A stretch of DNA of 32,980 bases from the NCBI GenBank assembly GCA_016929245.1, contig JAFGJE010000056.1:1-32980 (forward strand), read 5' to 3'. The notes below the pieces were generated by a model. It made no database searches and was not told where the DNA came from. It saw only the letters and a program-made list of their open reading frames with translations. The position numbers and the translations under genes were made by a program. Below are positions 15,226-25,263 of this stretch, in pieces; positions within the stretch are counted from its first letter, which is position 1; the number at the start of each line of letters is the position of its first letter. Source of the DNA: Phycisphaerae bacterium. GTDB lineage: Bacteria > Planctomycetota > Phycisphaerae > SM23-33.

Positions 15226-17568
15226 GTGACCACAATGAAGCACCCTATGTTGTCCAAGGCGCAGTGGATATGGTTGTACAATGGGAATGTTCAGAATCGA
15301 AACACCTACGTCCAGTTTCGTCGGGATTTCGTGCTTCGCGGCGTTCCCACGCGGGCGCCGCTGTACATCACCGCCGACCAGTGTTACGTCCTGTACGTCA
15401 ACGGAACATACGTCACGCGCGGACCCGCGCGGGGATATCAGCGAAGCTGGCCTTACGACGAGGTGGACCTGCGACCGTATCTCGTGCGCGGTGAAAATCG
15501 GATTTGCATCCTGGCCTACAACGCGGGGATTTCCACGTACCAGTATCTGCACCAGTCGGAAGCGGGCGTTCTTTGCGCCGCCAAATGGGGACGGTTCGAG
15601 CTTGTTTCCGACGGTAGTTGGTTTTGCCGCCTGGCGCCGGGGGAGAAACAATACACCGGCCGACTGTCCTCGCAGCAGAATTACCAGGAATGGGTGGATA
15701 AGCGAGAAAACGACAACGCCTGGATCACAGCCAAACGGTTCCGTAAAAACGGCTGGCAAAGACCGGTGGGCAGACACTTCGGTGTCATGCCGTGGCATGG
15801 TGTGGAACCGCGCGGAATTCCGAACTTCACGAATTTCCTATCCCCGTATTCCTCCGTGTCCGCGTCGGCGTCCGGCGCGTGCGAGACACACTGGGCGGAA
15901 GAGGAAAACCTGTATTTTCCGGTTCACGCGGAAATCGGGCGCACCCGTTGGAGCAGCATGAACGCCCCGGCAGGAACGATCACGATACCGCCCGCGGGAA
16001 AGGGTAAATTCCAGGCGATGGCGCTGGATTACGGTGGGCCGACCTTCGGAAACCTCACCGTCGACGTCTCCGGCGCGCGCGGTGGAGAGACGCTGGACTT
16101 TTACTTCTGCGAAGGGTTGGACGAAAAGCACGCTCCCCTCCTCAGTCGGCTGCTCGATGGGGGAAGCATGCCTTGTCTGGTTCATCGCATGACGCTCAAG
16201 CCCGGGAACAACGGCCACGAATTTTTCCAGATGATCGGTCATCGGTTCGTCACCGTGCTGGCGAGGGAAACCACCCGCCCTTTGACGGTCCGCCTTCGCC
16301 ATCGGGAAACGATCTATCCGCTGGATGTCCGGGGAAAGCTCCGGACCAGCGATCCCGTGATCAACGACATTCATCGCATCTGCGTGCGGACGCAGCGGGT
16401 GTGCATGCTCGACGCGTACGTGGACACGCCCTGGCGCGAACAAGCCCAGTGGTGGGGCGACGCGCGCGTGCAGGCGCAGAACACGTTTCATCTCGCCAAC
16501 GACGCCCGACTGCTGGCGCGGGGCATCCGAAGCCTCGCCGGACAGGAAACCCCCAACGGTCTGACGTACGGCCACGCCCCCACACGTACCCATCACTGCA
16601 TCCTGCCCGATTTTTCCCTGATCTGGATCATCACGCTGTGGGATTATTATTTCCAGACCGGGAAAACGGATCTGTTCACGGAACAGCTTCCGCGCGTCCG
16701 GCGGGTGTTGGACTATTTCCGAACCGAAGGAGTGGGCGGGGGCGGATTGCTGCGGTATGACGAGAGATATTGGCTGTTTCTGGACTGGTGCGACCTGGAG
16801 AGGAAAGGCTGTCCCGCGTTGTTGAACCTGTGGTACGTCTACACGCTGCAAAAGCTGCGCGACCTGGCGCGGGCGGCCGGGTTGCGACGGGAACGGCGGG
16901 AGTTTGAACAACTCCTCGCCCGGCAGGAATCCCTCGTGAATCGTCATTTCTGGGATTCCCGAAAACGCCTCTTCCGCGACGCGATCGATCCGAAGGGCAA
17001 ACCCTCCAGCCGCTATTCGATCCACACGCAGACGCTGGCGATTCTGGCGGGGTTGCAGCCGAAACATCACAGCCACATGATTCAAAAACGGTTGCTTCCC
17101 TACCTTCGAGGCCGAAAGATCAACAGCGCTTTACCGAGCAGTTATTGGGCGACGTATATTTACGAGGCAATGACGGAAGCGGGATTCGGCGCGGAGGTGT
17201 TGGGGCATCTTCGGGAACGTTGGGAAGAGATGATTCCCATGGGAGGCACGCTGGAGACGTTTCTTCGTAATAAAATCCCGGCTGTCTATGGGGAGGTGTT
17301 TATCCCGGGCAATCACAGCATGACGCACGCCTGGGCGGCCCATCCGATTTTTCATCTCGCGCGCATTCTCGGCGGCGTGACGCAGACGAAACCGAACTGG
17401 AAACAGATTCGCTATCGTCCGATCACCGAAGGCAGCGAGGAGATGGAACTGGAACTCGTGATCCCCACACCACACGGGGATATCGTCAGCAAACGAACCC
17501 GTGCTGCGGATGGGCGGATCAAGTTTTCCCTGAAATGCCCCTCCGCGATTAACGTCATTCGATCGTAA
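15226..17568 (+). CDS. GH78-like alpha-L-rhamnosidase
   Basis: A 780-residue glycoside hydrolase of the family 78 type, which removes terminal L-rhamnose. The N-terminal 200 residues form the beta-rich accessory part (AQWIWLYNGNVQNRNTYVQF, LYITADQCYVLYVNG, RGPARGY, DLRPYLVRGENRICILAYN), a pattern common to this family. The (alpha/alpha)6 barrel follows with DTPWREQAQWWGDA at 400-413; Asp400, Glu405 and Asp412 match the acid cluster of characterised GH78 enzymes. A later block GGTLETFLRN and HSMTHAWAAHP correspond to the conserved barrel end. A small beta-domain closes the protein. No signal peptide is evident, so the enzyme may be intracellular and act on imported oligosaccharides. The start is GTG 15226 or ATG 15235; AAAGG stands before both but at a better distance for neither. 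It follows icd by 33 bases, so co-transcription is possible though functionally unrelated. Confidence 0.87.
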   Translation: MTTMKHPMLSKAQWIWLYNGNVQNRNTYVQFRRDFVLRGVPTRAPLYITADQCYVLYVNGTYVTRGPARGYQRSWPYDEVDLRPYLVRGENRICILAYNAGISTYQYLHQSEAGVLCAAKWGRFELVSDGSWFCRLAPGEKQYTGRLSSQQNYQEWVDKRENDNAWITAKRFRKNGWQRPVGRHFGVMPWHGVEPRGIPNFTNFLSPYSSVSASASGACETHWAEEENLYFPVHAEIGRTRWSSMNAPAGTITIPPAGKGKFQAMALDYGGPTFGNLTVDVSGARGGETLDFYFCEGLDEKHAPLLSRLLDGGSMPCLVHRMTLKPGNNGHEFFQMIGHRFVTVLARETTRPLTVRLRHRETIYPLDVRGKLRTSDPVINDIHRICVRTQRVCMLDAYVDTPWREQAQWWGDARVQAQNTFHLANDARLLARGIRSLAGQETPNGLTYGHAPTRTHHCILPDFSLIWIITLWDYYFQTGKTDLFTEQLPRVRRVLDYFRTEGVGGGGLLRYDERYWLFLDWCDLERKGCPALLNLWYVYTLQKLRDLARAAGLRRERREFEQLLARQESLVNRHFWDSRKRLFRDAIDPKGKPSSRYSIHTQTLAILAGLQPKHHSHMIQKRLLPYLRGRKINSALPSSYWATYIYEAMTEAGFGAEVLGHLRERWEEMIPMGGTLETFLRNKIPAVYGEVFIPGNHSMTHAWAAHPIFHLARILGGVTQTKPNWKQIRYRPITEGSEEMELELVIPTPHGDIVSKRTRAADGRIKFSLKCPSAINVIRS

Positions 17569-17693
17569 TATCCGAATGGGTGAGTCGTTAACCTTATTGA
17601 ATAAGACGACTTGCGGGTTTGCAACACCCCGGATTCCGGGAGGAAGGATATTCTGTCCTCCCATTGGGGAATCGTTTTCCGTCGGGTGAGTTC

Positions 17694-17722
17694 TTGCATT
17701 ATCGGACCTTTTGGTGTATAGC
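17694..17722 (+). promoter_or_regulatory. Probable promoter of the hybrid kinase gene
   Basis: TTGCAT (17694-17699) is followed after 17 bases by TATAGC (17717-17722), about 50 bases before the start codon. A GGGAGGA/TCCTCCC inverted repeat (17638-17644 and 17656-17662) lies upstream between the rhamnosidase and this gene. Confidence 0.5.
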
Positions 17723-17773
17723 AAGGGATTGGGTATGGATTCGTCGTCCTGAAATCCGGAGGTTTACCTGGGA

Positions 17774-20029
17774 ATGTCGGGCGTTTGGACATTGAGTTGT
17801 CTATTGGGTTCATCTGCGCAGATTCCCACGTCCGGGTTTCTGGGCGCCGGGGTCGACGGTTCGTGGTGGTTTTCCCTGAGTATGGGGATTCTCTGGACGT
17901 GGATTTGTCTTGTCGTCGTCGGGTCGGTCAGCGGTGTGCTGATTACCTGGGCGGTTCGTCTGATTCGTCAGAGGCGCGCGATGCAGTCGCCGGTGCCCAA
18001 CGGCGTCGCGCCGTCGGCGGGGGAGGTTCAGCGTCCTTCGGGGGTGGTGGATACGAATCATCTCGTGTTGCAGGCGTTGTGGCATCGCGTGGCGTGGAAG
18101 GACACCGACGGGCGGTATCTCGGCTGCACGCAGGCGGCGGCGGAGGCGCTGGGATTGGCGAATCCCTCGGAGATTCTCGGAAAGACGCAGCGCGATTTTC
18201 TCTCTCCGGATCAGGCTCAGCAGGCTGATATGCTCGAGAAATGCGACCAGCGGGTGCGAACGACCGCCCAGGCGGTGACCTGTTTGATGATGCGCACCGA
18301 CGCGGAGGGGCGCGCCGCGAGCGAGGAAATCTGCAAACTACCCGTGAAAGACCCTACAGGAAAAGTGATTGGAATTGTAGAAACTGCCGATAGTAAGGTT
18401 GACGCCGTATGTAATCCCTCTTGTGCCGTCACACGTAAAGCAGAAAAACCAGTCCGTGCCGAAGATCAGGCTGCTCCAACAGCGCGGCTGAACCGGGAGT
18501 ACTGCAAGATGGTGATTGAGGACATGGTGGAAGGATTCGCCTTGCACGAGGTGATCCGGGACCAGGATGGTCGCCCGGCGGATTACCGGATACTCGACGT
18601 GAACGCGACGTTCGAGGAATACGTCGGTCTGCAGCGCGATCAGGTGATCGGGCATTGTTTGTCCGAGTTGAACGAGACGGGTTTGACGGCCATCTCCGCG
18701 AAACTCGCCACCGCCGCCCAGGACAGCAAACCCTGCCAGTTCCGCTGGCGCTGCGCGAACACGAAACGCGACCTGCATTTCGTGTCGTACAGCACGCGCC
18801 CCGACAACGTGGCGATGCTGGTGCTGGACATGACCGACCAGGTTCGCGCGGAAGAGGAAAGCCGCCAGCTCCAGGAACAGCTTCATCACACCCGCAAGAT
18901 GGAAGCGATCGGGCAGCTCGCCGGCGGGATCGCGCACGATTTCAACAATCTCTTAACGGCGATTCACGGAAACGCGGAACTGATTCGTCTGGACTCGGGA
19001 TCCTCGCCGTCGTTGCTGGAGTCCGCCGATCAGATCTTAAAAGCCTCCCAGCGGATGGGCGACCTGACGCAGCAGTTGCTCGCGTTCGGACGGAAGGGCA
19101 AACTCCAGACCGTCCCCGTGGATATGCACGAAGCCATTACCGAGACGATCAAGCTGCTCTCGCACAGCATCGACCGGCGGATCGAAATCACCCAGGACTT
19201 GCGGGCCGCGTATCCGACGGTCATGGGCGATCCCTCCCAACTGAAGAACGCCCTGCTGAACCTGGCGATCAACGCCCGCGACGCCATGCGCCAGGGCGGA
19301 CGGCTGACGTTCTCGACGCGCATCGCGCATCTCACCGAGGAGCGCGCGTTGCGCGGTATGGAAACCATTCCGCCGGGTCATTACCTGGAGCTGTCCGTGC
19401 GCGACACGGGCGTGGGCATGGACGAAGACACCCTCGAGAGAATCTTCGAGCCGTTTTTCACGACGAAAAAAATGGGCGAGGGAACGGGCCTGGGTCTGGC
19501 CGGCGTGTACGGCTGCATGAAGAACCACAAGGGATTCGTGGACGTCCAAAGCGCGCCCGGCGAGGGCAGCACGTTTCGGTTGTTTCTCCCGACAGCCGAG
19601 TCGCCCCTGGGCGTGTACGCCTCCGAAGCGCAGGGTTCCAAGGCCAAGCATATTCTCGTGGTCGACGACGAGGACATGGTCCGCAACTACGCCGTCCGCG
19701 CCCTGCGAACGCTGGGATACCGCGCGAGCTTCTGCGCCGACGGGGAGGAGGCGGTTCGCTTCTACCAGGACAATTACCGCCGCATCGACCTGGTGCTGCT
19801 GGACCTGATCATGCCGCGCATGGGAGGCCTGGAGACGTTCCGCGAGATGAAGGCCATCAATCCCGACATCCGCGCGGTGCTGATTTCCGGGTACAGCGAT
19901 CATCACGTGATCGACCAGCTTCGCTCCGAAGGCGTGCTGGGGTTCGTGAACAAACCCTTCGAAATCGAAAACCTCAAGCAGGATCTGAAGGAATACCTCG
20001 AAGAAGACGCCCCGGCGTCGCGTTCCTGA
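17774..20029 (+). CDS. Membrane-anchored hybrid sensor histidine kinase/response regulator
   Basis: This is a two-component signalling protein of 751 residues. One membrane helix lies at about 35-62 (ILWTWICLVVVGSVSGVLITWAV). PAS-like sensor domain 1 spans about 94-215 (WKDTDGRYLGCTQAAAEALG) and PAS-like domain 2 about 240-365. The HisKA region follows with H-box GGIAHDFNNLL (His388), then HATPase_c with N-box NALLNLAINARDAM, G1 DTGVGMDEDTLERIFEPFFTTK (given in part) and G2 GEGTGLGLA. A C-terminal receiver contains VVDDED and the phospho-acceptor Asp677 in LLDLIMP; Lys in NKPF completes the active site. No DNA-binding output is fused, so the receiver likely passes phosphate to an unlinked partner or modulates the kinase itself. 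GGAGG stands 11 bases before the ATG. The linker between PAS domains (18340-18470) is notably AT-richer than the rest. Confidence 0.93.
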   Translation: MSGVWTLSCLLGSSAQIPTSGFLGAGVDGSWWFSLSMGILWTWICLVVVGSVSGVLITWAVRLIRQRRAMQSPVPNGVAPSAGEVQRPSGVVDTNHLVLQALWHRVAWKDTDGRYLGCTQAAAEALGLANPSEILGKTQRDFLSPDQAQQADMLEKCDQRVRTTAQAVTCLMMRTDAEGRAASEEICKLPVKDPTGKVIGIVETADSKVDAVCNPSCAVTRKAEKPVRAEDQAAPTARLNREYCKMVIEDMVEGFALHEVIRDQDGRPADYRILDVNATFEEYVGLQRDQVIGHCLSELNETGLTAISAKLATAAQDSKPCQFRWRCANTKRDLHFVSYSTRPDNVAMLVLDMTDQVRAEEESRQLQEQLHHTRKMEAIGQLAGGIAHDFNNLLTAIHGNAELIRLDSGSSPSLLESADQILKASQRMGDLTQQLLAFGRKGKLQTVPVDMHEAITETIKLLSHSIDRRIEITQDLRAAYPTVMGDPSQLKNALLNLAINARDAMRQGGRLTFSTRIAHLTEERALRGMETIPPGHYLELSVRDTGVGMDEDTLERIFEPFFTTKKMGEGTGLGLAGVYGCMKNHKGFVDVQSAPGEGSTFRLFLPTAESPLGVYASEAQGSKAKHILVVDDEDMVRNYAVRALRTLGYRASFCADGEEAVRFYQDNYRRIDLVLLDLIMPRMGGLETFREMKAINPDIRAVLISGYSDHHVIDQLRSEGVLGFVNKPFEIENLKQDLKEYLEEDAPASRS

Positions 20030-20085
20030 TCCGAGATTTCGTGAAATCCACGAAACCTTAGCGCGGTGAGAATCCTGGTAATCCG

Positions 20086-20111
20086 CGCGGTCGGAATCCT
20101 TTCCGACCGCG
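20086..20111. repeat. 11-bp-arm hairpin downstream of the kinase gene
   Basis: CGCGGTCGGAA (20086-20096) and TTCCGACCGCG (20101-20111) pair perfectly around the loop TCCT. It lies 57 bases after the kinase stop and lacks a T-run. It follows the same plan (GC-rich arm, 3-4-base pyrimidine loop) as the hairpins at 86-187 and 28067-28087. The region 20030-20504 holds no gene, only this hairpin and the element at 20231-20532. Confidence 0.75.
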
Positions 20112-20230
20112 TACCGCGACGATAGAAAACAATTAAAACGCGGAGGGAAGGGATAGGGATTTCACATCCAAATTCTTTTATTCAGCCCAACGGGTTGATA
20201 GAGCATAGCCCAAGGCAACGCCCTCACCTT

Positions 20231-20532
20231 TACCCACATCTCAAAAAAACAAACCCTCCGGTATGGAAGCCCGAAAGGGCTGGTCAGCGTTTCGTCGGGG
20301 CGTGAGCGCAGCGAACCCCCGGAAAACGGTGTATGGATAAAAGTCCCAACGGGACGGCAGCGATATTGGGATTTTCTCGAATGGAAGGATATTCCAGGTT
20401 TGCTGTCGTCCCGTCGGGACTTCGATACAAAAAATCCTCACCGGGGGTTTGCTGCGCTAACCCCCGGCTAAACGCTTGCCAGCCCTATCGGGCTTCAGAA
20501 CAGCCTATACACGTTTTTTTGAGATGTGGGTA
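20231..20532. mobile_element. MITE-like element with perfect 20-bp terminal inverted repeats, enclosing nested palindrome copy B
   Basis: TACCCACATCTCAAAAAAAC at 20231-20250 is repeated as its exact reverse complement at 20513-20532. Between them lies copy B of the nested palindrome (20264-20497): outer AAGCCC...AGGGCT hairpin, CAGCGTTT versus AAACGCTTG, GCGCAGCGAACCCCCGG versus CCGGGGGTTTGCTGCGC, and central arms 20342-20361 and 20402-20421. No transposase is encoded. The right end abuts the truncated rhuM gene exactly where its similarity stops. I find no obvious target-site duplication. Calling it mobile is inference from the ends and the second copy of its core at 13538-13753, which lacks these 20-bp ends. 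Confidence 0.6.
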
Positions 20533-20807
20533 TGGTACTCCACCTGATAGCTTTTCCCGTCGGCGGCAGTTGTTGCAATTTTTGCAACAACTGACTCCCG
20601 GACCAGTTCGCCCTCGTCGTAAATATTCTTCAAATGACGACTTACGCCGGATTTATCCACCCCGAACAACTCGGCGATCTGCTGCTGCGTCAGCCAGATC
20701 GTCTCCTCGCGCAACAGACATTCAACCCGCACATCCCCACCCGGCGAGGAATACAACACAATCTCACCATTGGCGGGATCGGGCGAATTGTCTTTCGATG
20801 TAACCAT
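20505..20807 (-). pseudogene. Truncated rhuM-family gene (N-terminal fragment)
   Basis: The 100-residue frame begins with the N-terminal region of RhuM-family proteins: VLYSSPGGDVRVECLLREETIWLTQQQ (given in part), IAELFGVDKSGVSRHLKNIYDEGEL and SVVAKIATTAADGKSYQVEY. Family members run to about 330 residues and continue with YNLDMIISVGYRV. Here the frame switches after VEY to a short unrelated tail, HTHISKKRV, encoded by the terminal inverted repeat of the element at 20231-20532, and stops. No remainder of the gene is found beyond the element. RhuM was named in a Salmonella pathogenicity island; its molecular role is unknown, though the helix-turn-helix-like N-terminus suggests DNA binding. The ATG at 20807 is preferred to a TTG two codons upstream. 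A 27-bp palindrome lies within it at 20567-20593. Confidence 0.82.
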
Positions 20808-20861
20808 GGACAATGTATTCCATGCTCAGAATCTGAATCACATATTATCTTGTCGGCAATA

Positions 20862-21614
20862 TTATCCCTCAGACGCTTCGGCGACGAGTTCGTCGGGGAT
20901 GTCCAGGTTGGTGTAGACGTTCTGGACGTCGTCGTGGTCTTCGAGGCTTTCCATGAGGTTGAGGGCTTTGCGGGATTGATCGGCGTCCAGCGTGATCATG
21001 TTCCCCGCGACCATCGCCACCTGGGCGGACGTGGTTTCGATCCCTTTTTCCGCCAGGGCGTCCTTGACCGTTGAGAAGGCGCTCGGTTCGCAGGTGATCT
21101 CGAAGAATTCTCCCTCGGCGATCACGTCGTCGGCGCCGGCGTCCAGCGCCAGTTCCATCAGCGTGTCCTCGTCGGTTTTGGCGGCTTCGATCACGAAGGT
21201 TCCCTTCTGCTCGAACATGTACGCGACGCAGTTGGTCGCGCCGAGCTGCCCGCCGCCTCGTTCGAAGAGCTTGCGCATTTCCGGGGCGGTGCGGCTGCGA
21301 TTGTCGGTCAGGCAACTGACGAGAAACGCCACCCCGCCCGGGCCGTATCCCTCGTACACGATCGGTTCGTAGGTCACGCCCTCGATATCGCCGGTGCCCT
21401 TTTTGACGGCGTTGGCGATGGTATCCTTGGGCATGTTGGCGGCTTTGGCTTCGTCGATGGCGTAGCGCAGGGTCAGGTTGCACGCGGGGTCGCCCCCCCC
21501 GGCGCGGGCGGCGACGATGATCTGCCGCGCGATCTTCGACCAGATTTTACCGCGTTTTTCGTCCTGGCGTCCCTTGCGGTGCTTGATATTCGCCCATTTG
21601 CTGTGTCCTGCCAT
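20862..21614 (-). CDS. yebC: YebC/PmpR (TACO1) family protein
   Basis: The 250-residue protein begins with the family signature MAGHSKWANIKHRKGRQD and continues with KAANMPKDTIANAVKKGTG, YEPIVYEGYGPGGVAFLVSCLTDNRSRT (given in part) and the acidic C-terminal domain (LMESLEDHDDVQNVYTNLD). Family members are known both as transcription regulators and, for the TACO1/YebC branch, as translation factors that help ribosomes through difficult proline-rich stretches. The proline-rich linkers of InfB and NusA in the same gene run make the second role attractive, but this is inference. GGGAGTG lies 8 bases before the ATG. It is the last gene of the long - strand run, 52 bases after the TPR gene. No terminator-like hairpin with a T-run follows it. 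Confidence 0.95.
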   Translation of the reverse strand: MAGHSKWANIKHRKGRQDEKRGKIWSKIARQIIVAARAGGGDPACNLTLRYAIDEAKAANMPKDTIANAVKKGTGDIEGVTYEPIVYEGYGPGGVAFLVSCLTDNRSRTAPEMRKLFERGGGQLGATNCVAYMFEQKGTFVIEAAKTDEDTLMELALDAGADDVIAEGEFFEITCEPSAFSTVKDALAEKGIETTSAQVAMVAGNMITLDADQSRKALNLMESLEDHDDVQNVYTNLDIPDELVAEASEG

Positions 21615-21666
21615 GCTCGTGTCACTCCCTGTACGCGTGAATTCTTTCCTCCGCGGAGGATCGTGT

Positions 21667-24600
21667 CTATGGATTGTTCTTCCTCGCCGGCTGGGTTGTC
21701 GGGGCCGTCGTGGGGTGCTGTTGTTCGTATTCCCGCAGTTTTTTCTCGATGGACGATTGTACTTCTTTGCCCAGCGGCGCGACGGCGGGGAGTTTGCGAT
21801 CCTCGACCGCCCGCAGCTTGGCGGGGGTGTTCCGTAAGATCTCCCGAATTTCCCGCGCGGCGTAGGGTTCGTCCTTCGCGCCCCGGATCGCCTGTTTCCA
21901 GTAGCGTACCGCCCGGTCCGCCCAGCCGAGACGGTAAAACACGTCCCCCGCGTGGTCCCAGATGACCGGATGAATTTCTTCCTCCTCGTCTCCGCCGCGG
22001 GGTTCGGAGTCGGTTGTTTCCGGCAGAACCGAAACGAGCACCTCCGCGGATTCGCCCAGTCGCCCCTGTTTGTAGTACACCCACGCGAGCGTGTCGGCGG
22101 TCGTCGGACGCGGGCCGTCTATCTGCAGGGCGGCGCGGATCAGTCGCTCCGCCTGCGGGAGCATTTCCCCGCGCTGGGCGAGAAGATACGCGAGGTTGTT
22201 CTGGTAGGACGGGTCCTTCGGCTGGAGCTTTCGGGCCCGTTGGAGTTCCCGTAACGCCTGGTCGTCCTGTTGCCGTTCGGTCAGCAGGGTTGATTGGAGG
22301 TTATGCAGTTCGGCGTTGTTGGGATCGTTGGCGAGGTAGGTCTTCAGGCGCGATTCGGCTTCGTCGAGGAACCCCGCCGCCAGCAGCAGGCGAACCGCCG
22401 AGTCGCGCCATTTCGCCAGTCGCGAAATCGCGTCGGCGGGGCGGGGTTGGGTCTGTTCGATGTCCCGGATCCACTCGTCGATGAGTTCGACGGCCCGGCT
22501 GTGCCTTCGGGCCCGTCCCAGGGCGTAGATCAGGTTGTCCCGCAGGTGGGATTGTTTGGCGGCGTCGGTTTCGTTCGCCTGGGCGGTTTTCAGCGCCGGC
22601 AGCAGGAGGTCGTACTGGTTCGCGTCGGCGAGTTTGTCCGCCAGCACGGCGTACCCGAGGGGGGTGTCGGATTGTTTCGCCAGGACGACGGCTTCGTCGT
22701 ATCGTCCCGCCCGGCAGAGAAACGCGATTTGTCGTGAGGCGCGAACGTCCTTCGGCAGGAGGTTCGAGGCGTTGGTTTCGATATCGGCCAGGAGGTTCAG
22801 GGCGTCCTTGTATCGATGGGTTTCGCGGAACAGGTCCAGCAGGAGCATCACCCAGTCGGGGTTGGTTTTGTCCTGGTCCCACCAGGAGCGGACGAGTTGA
22901 ATCGCCTCGTCGGGGCGTCCCGCCTTCAGCAGCGCGTCGGACTCCATCAGGCGCAGGGTGGTGTCTTTCGGCGAGGTTTTCCGCAACCGGCGAACGCGCC
23001 GCAGCGCCTTTGGATATTGCCCGGCCTGCAGACGCATCATCGCCAGGGTTTCGGAGGCTTTGGAATCGTTCGGATCGAGTTTGACGATTTCCGCCCAGGC
23101 GTCGGCGGCTTGGTCATAATATCCCGGGACGACCTGGGAAAGCAGTTGCGCGAGGAAGCGCAGGATTTTTTCATCCTCCGGATGCTGTTTCCGCAGCTCT
23201 CGAAGCCGATCCACGGTCTGGTCGAAGACCGGGCGGGGCAGGACGCCGGGGAAGCGTTTGAGAATCGCCTGGATCGCGAGAAGTTGAATCGTGGGGTGGT
23301 CCGGATATTTTCTCACGAGCAGTTGCAACACGGCGCGGGCCTGGTCGAGTTTTCCGGCGTGCAGGAGCGCCTCGGCCTGCATCAGCGCACCGTCGGGACG
23401 ATCCGGCTGGCGATTCATCAACGTCCGGGCCGTCTCCAGCGCCTTGGCGGTGTCGTTCTGTTCCAGGTACAGGTCGAACAGGGCGCGATGAACGTCCGCG
23501 GCGTCCGGGGTCAGGCGGATCGCCTTTTGCAGCACGGAGGCGGCCTGCTTCCGGAACATACTCCGCACATCGGGGTCGCGCGACAGGTCCGCCTGCATGC
23601 GATACGCCTTGGCGAGGGTCAGCAGCGTCGGGACGTGCGAGGCGTTTTTCTTCCGGGCCTCCTCCAGGGCGTCGATGGCCTGGTCGGGCTTTCCTTCGCT
23701 CAAGCGCGCCCGTCCCAGCAGGTAATTGTAGTAATATTCCTCCTGGGCGACATCCTTGCACAGGTCCAGCAGCACCTGCAGCGCCTCGGTGTCCTTCGCG
23801 CGAAGATGCAGGTCCAGCAGGGCGTCGTAGGCGGGATAGAAATCCTCCTTTTCCCGAATGGCCCGTCGGAAGTGGTCGGCGGCTTTGAGAGGCTGGTTTT
23901 CCTCCAGCCCCAGCAGCCCGGCTACGTAATGCAGCGCGTATTTTTCCTTGCTCGCGTCCCGGTACGTCTGTTCGCTGAAGGTTTCCAGCAGGTTGGGGTC
24001 GGTGTTTTTACCCGCGACGGCTTTAACGCCGGCGATCACCGCGTCGGGACTTTGGGGATTGGCCTGGATCAGGTTCGCCAGCAGGCGCAGCGCGCGGACG
24101 CGATCGCCTGTTTCGATGGACAATTCCACCAGCAGCCGCACGCCTTCGGTGTGATGCGGCGCGGCTTTCAGCAGGTCCTCCAGAATCGCCATCGCCTCCC
24201 GGGGGCGGCCTTGTTGACGGGACATTTGCGCCAGGCTGATCGCCAGCGGCGTGGAAATCTCCTCGTCGTCGCGGAGCTGTTTCCAGAGGCGCGACGGAAG
24301 GGTTTTGTCGTCGGAAATCCGGCAGAGTTCTTTCGCCAGCGTCGGGGCGAGTCCCCGCAACGGGCCGGAGGACGCCAGTTCCACCAGCATCGTTTCGGCG
24401 GGAGAGAATTGTTTGTCCTCCAGAAGGGCTTCAAACAGCCAGCCGGCGGTCTGGGCGTCGGATCGATTGCGATGATAGGCGTTTTGCAGCAGCGGAATCG
24501 CTTCGTCGTGGCGAAGAAGTTTCGCGAGCAGTCGGCCCCGCATGGCTTTGAGTTTTTCGGGACGAAACAGCAGGCTTTCCAGCAGGGGATTGGATTCGTA

Positions 24601-25263
24601 CGCCCGTCCGTGCTCCTGCACCCAGGTCTGTAACGTCGTGAGGCACTCCAGGGCGGCGGTCCAGTATCCCTGGTCTTCCAGAAGGTGACTCAGCGCCAGT
24701 AAGGCGTAGGCGCTCTGCGGGTTGGACGGTTTGGCGTTGCTGCATTGCAGGGCGGTGCGGAAGTGCAGGACGGCCTGGTCGGGTTGTTGCAGGTTTCGGT
24801 GGAGTTGCCCCAGCAGGATCTGCAATTGCACGTCGTCGGCGAGGTATTCACCGGCGGCTTGGAGATTTTTCAGCGCCTCGCCGTAATTCGGAAGGGCCAA
24901 TTGCGCCATTCCGAGCAGTTTTCGGGTGTGCGGGTTCTGGGGGTCGAAATCCAGCGCCCGCTGAAGCTGTTCGACGGCGCCGGCGTGGTTTTTCTGATTT
25001 TGCAGTTTCCGTGCCTGTCGGATCGCCTTGGCGGCCCCGGCGGGCAGACGGCGAGTGTAGGGTTTGGACAGCGGCCTTTCGATCGCCGGGGACAGATCGT
25101 CCAGGGCGATGGTCGCCCGGGGGGGAAGCGTTTTGACGGGTTTCGACTCGACCGGCGCGGGTCGCGTCGTCGCCCGGGGCGCCGGTTGACACGCCGACGG
25201 CGCCAGCGCCGCGACACCGACGGCCAGCAACCCCAAAACCGATCTCGCGCGGCGAAGGATCAC
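21667..25263 (-). CDS. Very long TPR-repeat protein with signal peptide, possible lipoprotein
   Basis: The 1198-residue protein starts with a signal-type sequence: basic RRAR, hydrophobic [13 protein letters not shown], then PSAC with Cys25. The -3 position is Pro, unusual for a lipobox, so lipidation is possible rather than sure. A Thr/Pro-rich linker ([18 protein letters not shown]) follows. The rest is almost entirely tetratricopeptide-type helical hairpins with repeated A..Y...G....A/L patterns such as [21 protein letters not shown] and [19 protein letters not shown], ending in [14 protein letters not shown]. Such proteins scaffold envelope complexes; export systems that make exopolysaccharide in related bacteria use similar ones. 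The GTG start overlaps the hisG stop in the tetranucleotide GTGA, so translation is probably coupled to hisG. Confidence 0.88.
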   Translation of the reverse strand: MILRRARSVLGLLAVGVAALAPSACQPAPRATTRPAPVESKPVKTLPPRATIALDDLSPAIERPLSKPYTRRLPAGAAKAIRQARKLQNQKNHAGAVEQLQRALDFDPQNPHTRKLLGMAQLALPNYGEALKNLQAAGEYLADDVQLQILLGQLHRNLQQPDQAVLHFRTALQCSNAKPSNPQSAYALLALSHLLEDQGYWTAALECLTTLQTWVQEHGRAYESNPLLESLLFRPEKLKAMRGRLLAKLLRHDEAIPLLQNAYHRNRSDAQTAGWLFEALLEDKQFSPAETMLVELASSGPLRGLAPTLAKELCRISDDKTLPSRLWKQLRDDEEISTPLAISLAQMSRQQGRPREAMAILEDLLKAAPHHTEGVRLLVELSIETGDRVRALRLLANLIQANPQSPDAVIAGVKAVAGKNTDPNLLETFSEQTYRDASKEKYALHYVAGLLGLEENQPLKAADHFRRAIREKEDFYPAYDALLDLHLRAKDTEALQVLLDLCKDVAQEEYYYNYLLGRARLSEGKPDQAIDALEEARKKNASHVPTLLTLAKAYRMQADLSRDPDVRSMFRKQAASVLQKAIRLTPDAADVHRALFDLYLEQNDTAKALETARTLMNRQPDRPDGALMQAEALLHAGKLDQARAVLQLLVRKYPDHPTIQLLAIQAILKRFPGVLPRPVFDQTVDRLRELRKQHPEDEKILRFLAQLLSQVVPGYYDQAADAWAEIVKLDPNDSKASETLAMMRLQAGQYPKALRRVRRLRKTSPKDTTLRLMESDALLKAGRPDEAIQLVRSWWDQDKTNPDWVMLLLDLFRETHRYKDALNLLADIETNASNLLPKDVRASRQIAFLCRAGRYDEAVVLAKQSDTPLGYAVLADKLADANQYDLLLPALKTAQANETDAAKQSHLRDNLIYALGRARRHSRAVELIDEWIRDIEQTQPRPADAISRLAKWRDSAVRLLLAAGFLDEAESRLKTYLANDPNNAELHNLQSTLLTERQQDDQALRELQRARKLQPKDPSYQNNLAYLLAQRGEMLPQAERLIRAALQIDGPRPTTADTLAWVYYKQGRLGESAEVLVSVLPETTDSEPRGGDEEEEIHPVIWDHAGDVFYRLGWADRAVRYWKQAIRGAKDEPYAAREIREILRNTPAKLRAVEDRKLPAVAPLGKEVQSSIEKKLREYEQQHPTTAPTTQPARKNNP

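Noticed and set aside
22816-24633. 605-codon open frame on the + strand opposite the TPR gene
   Set aside because: It is a shadow of a GC-rich repeat gene; no domain, no ribosome site, and the - strand frame has clear TPR units.
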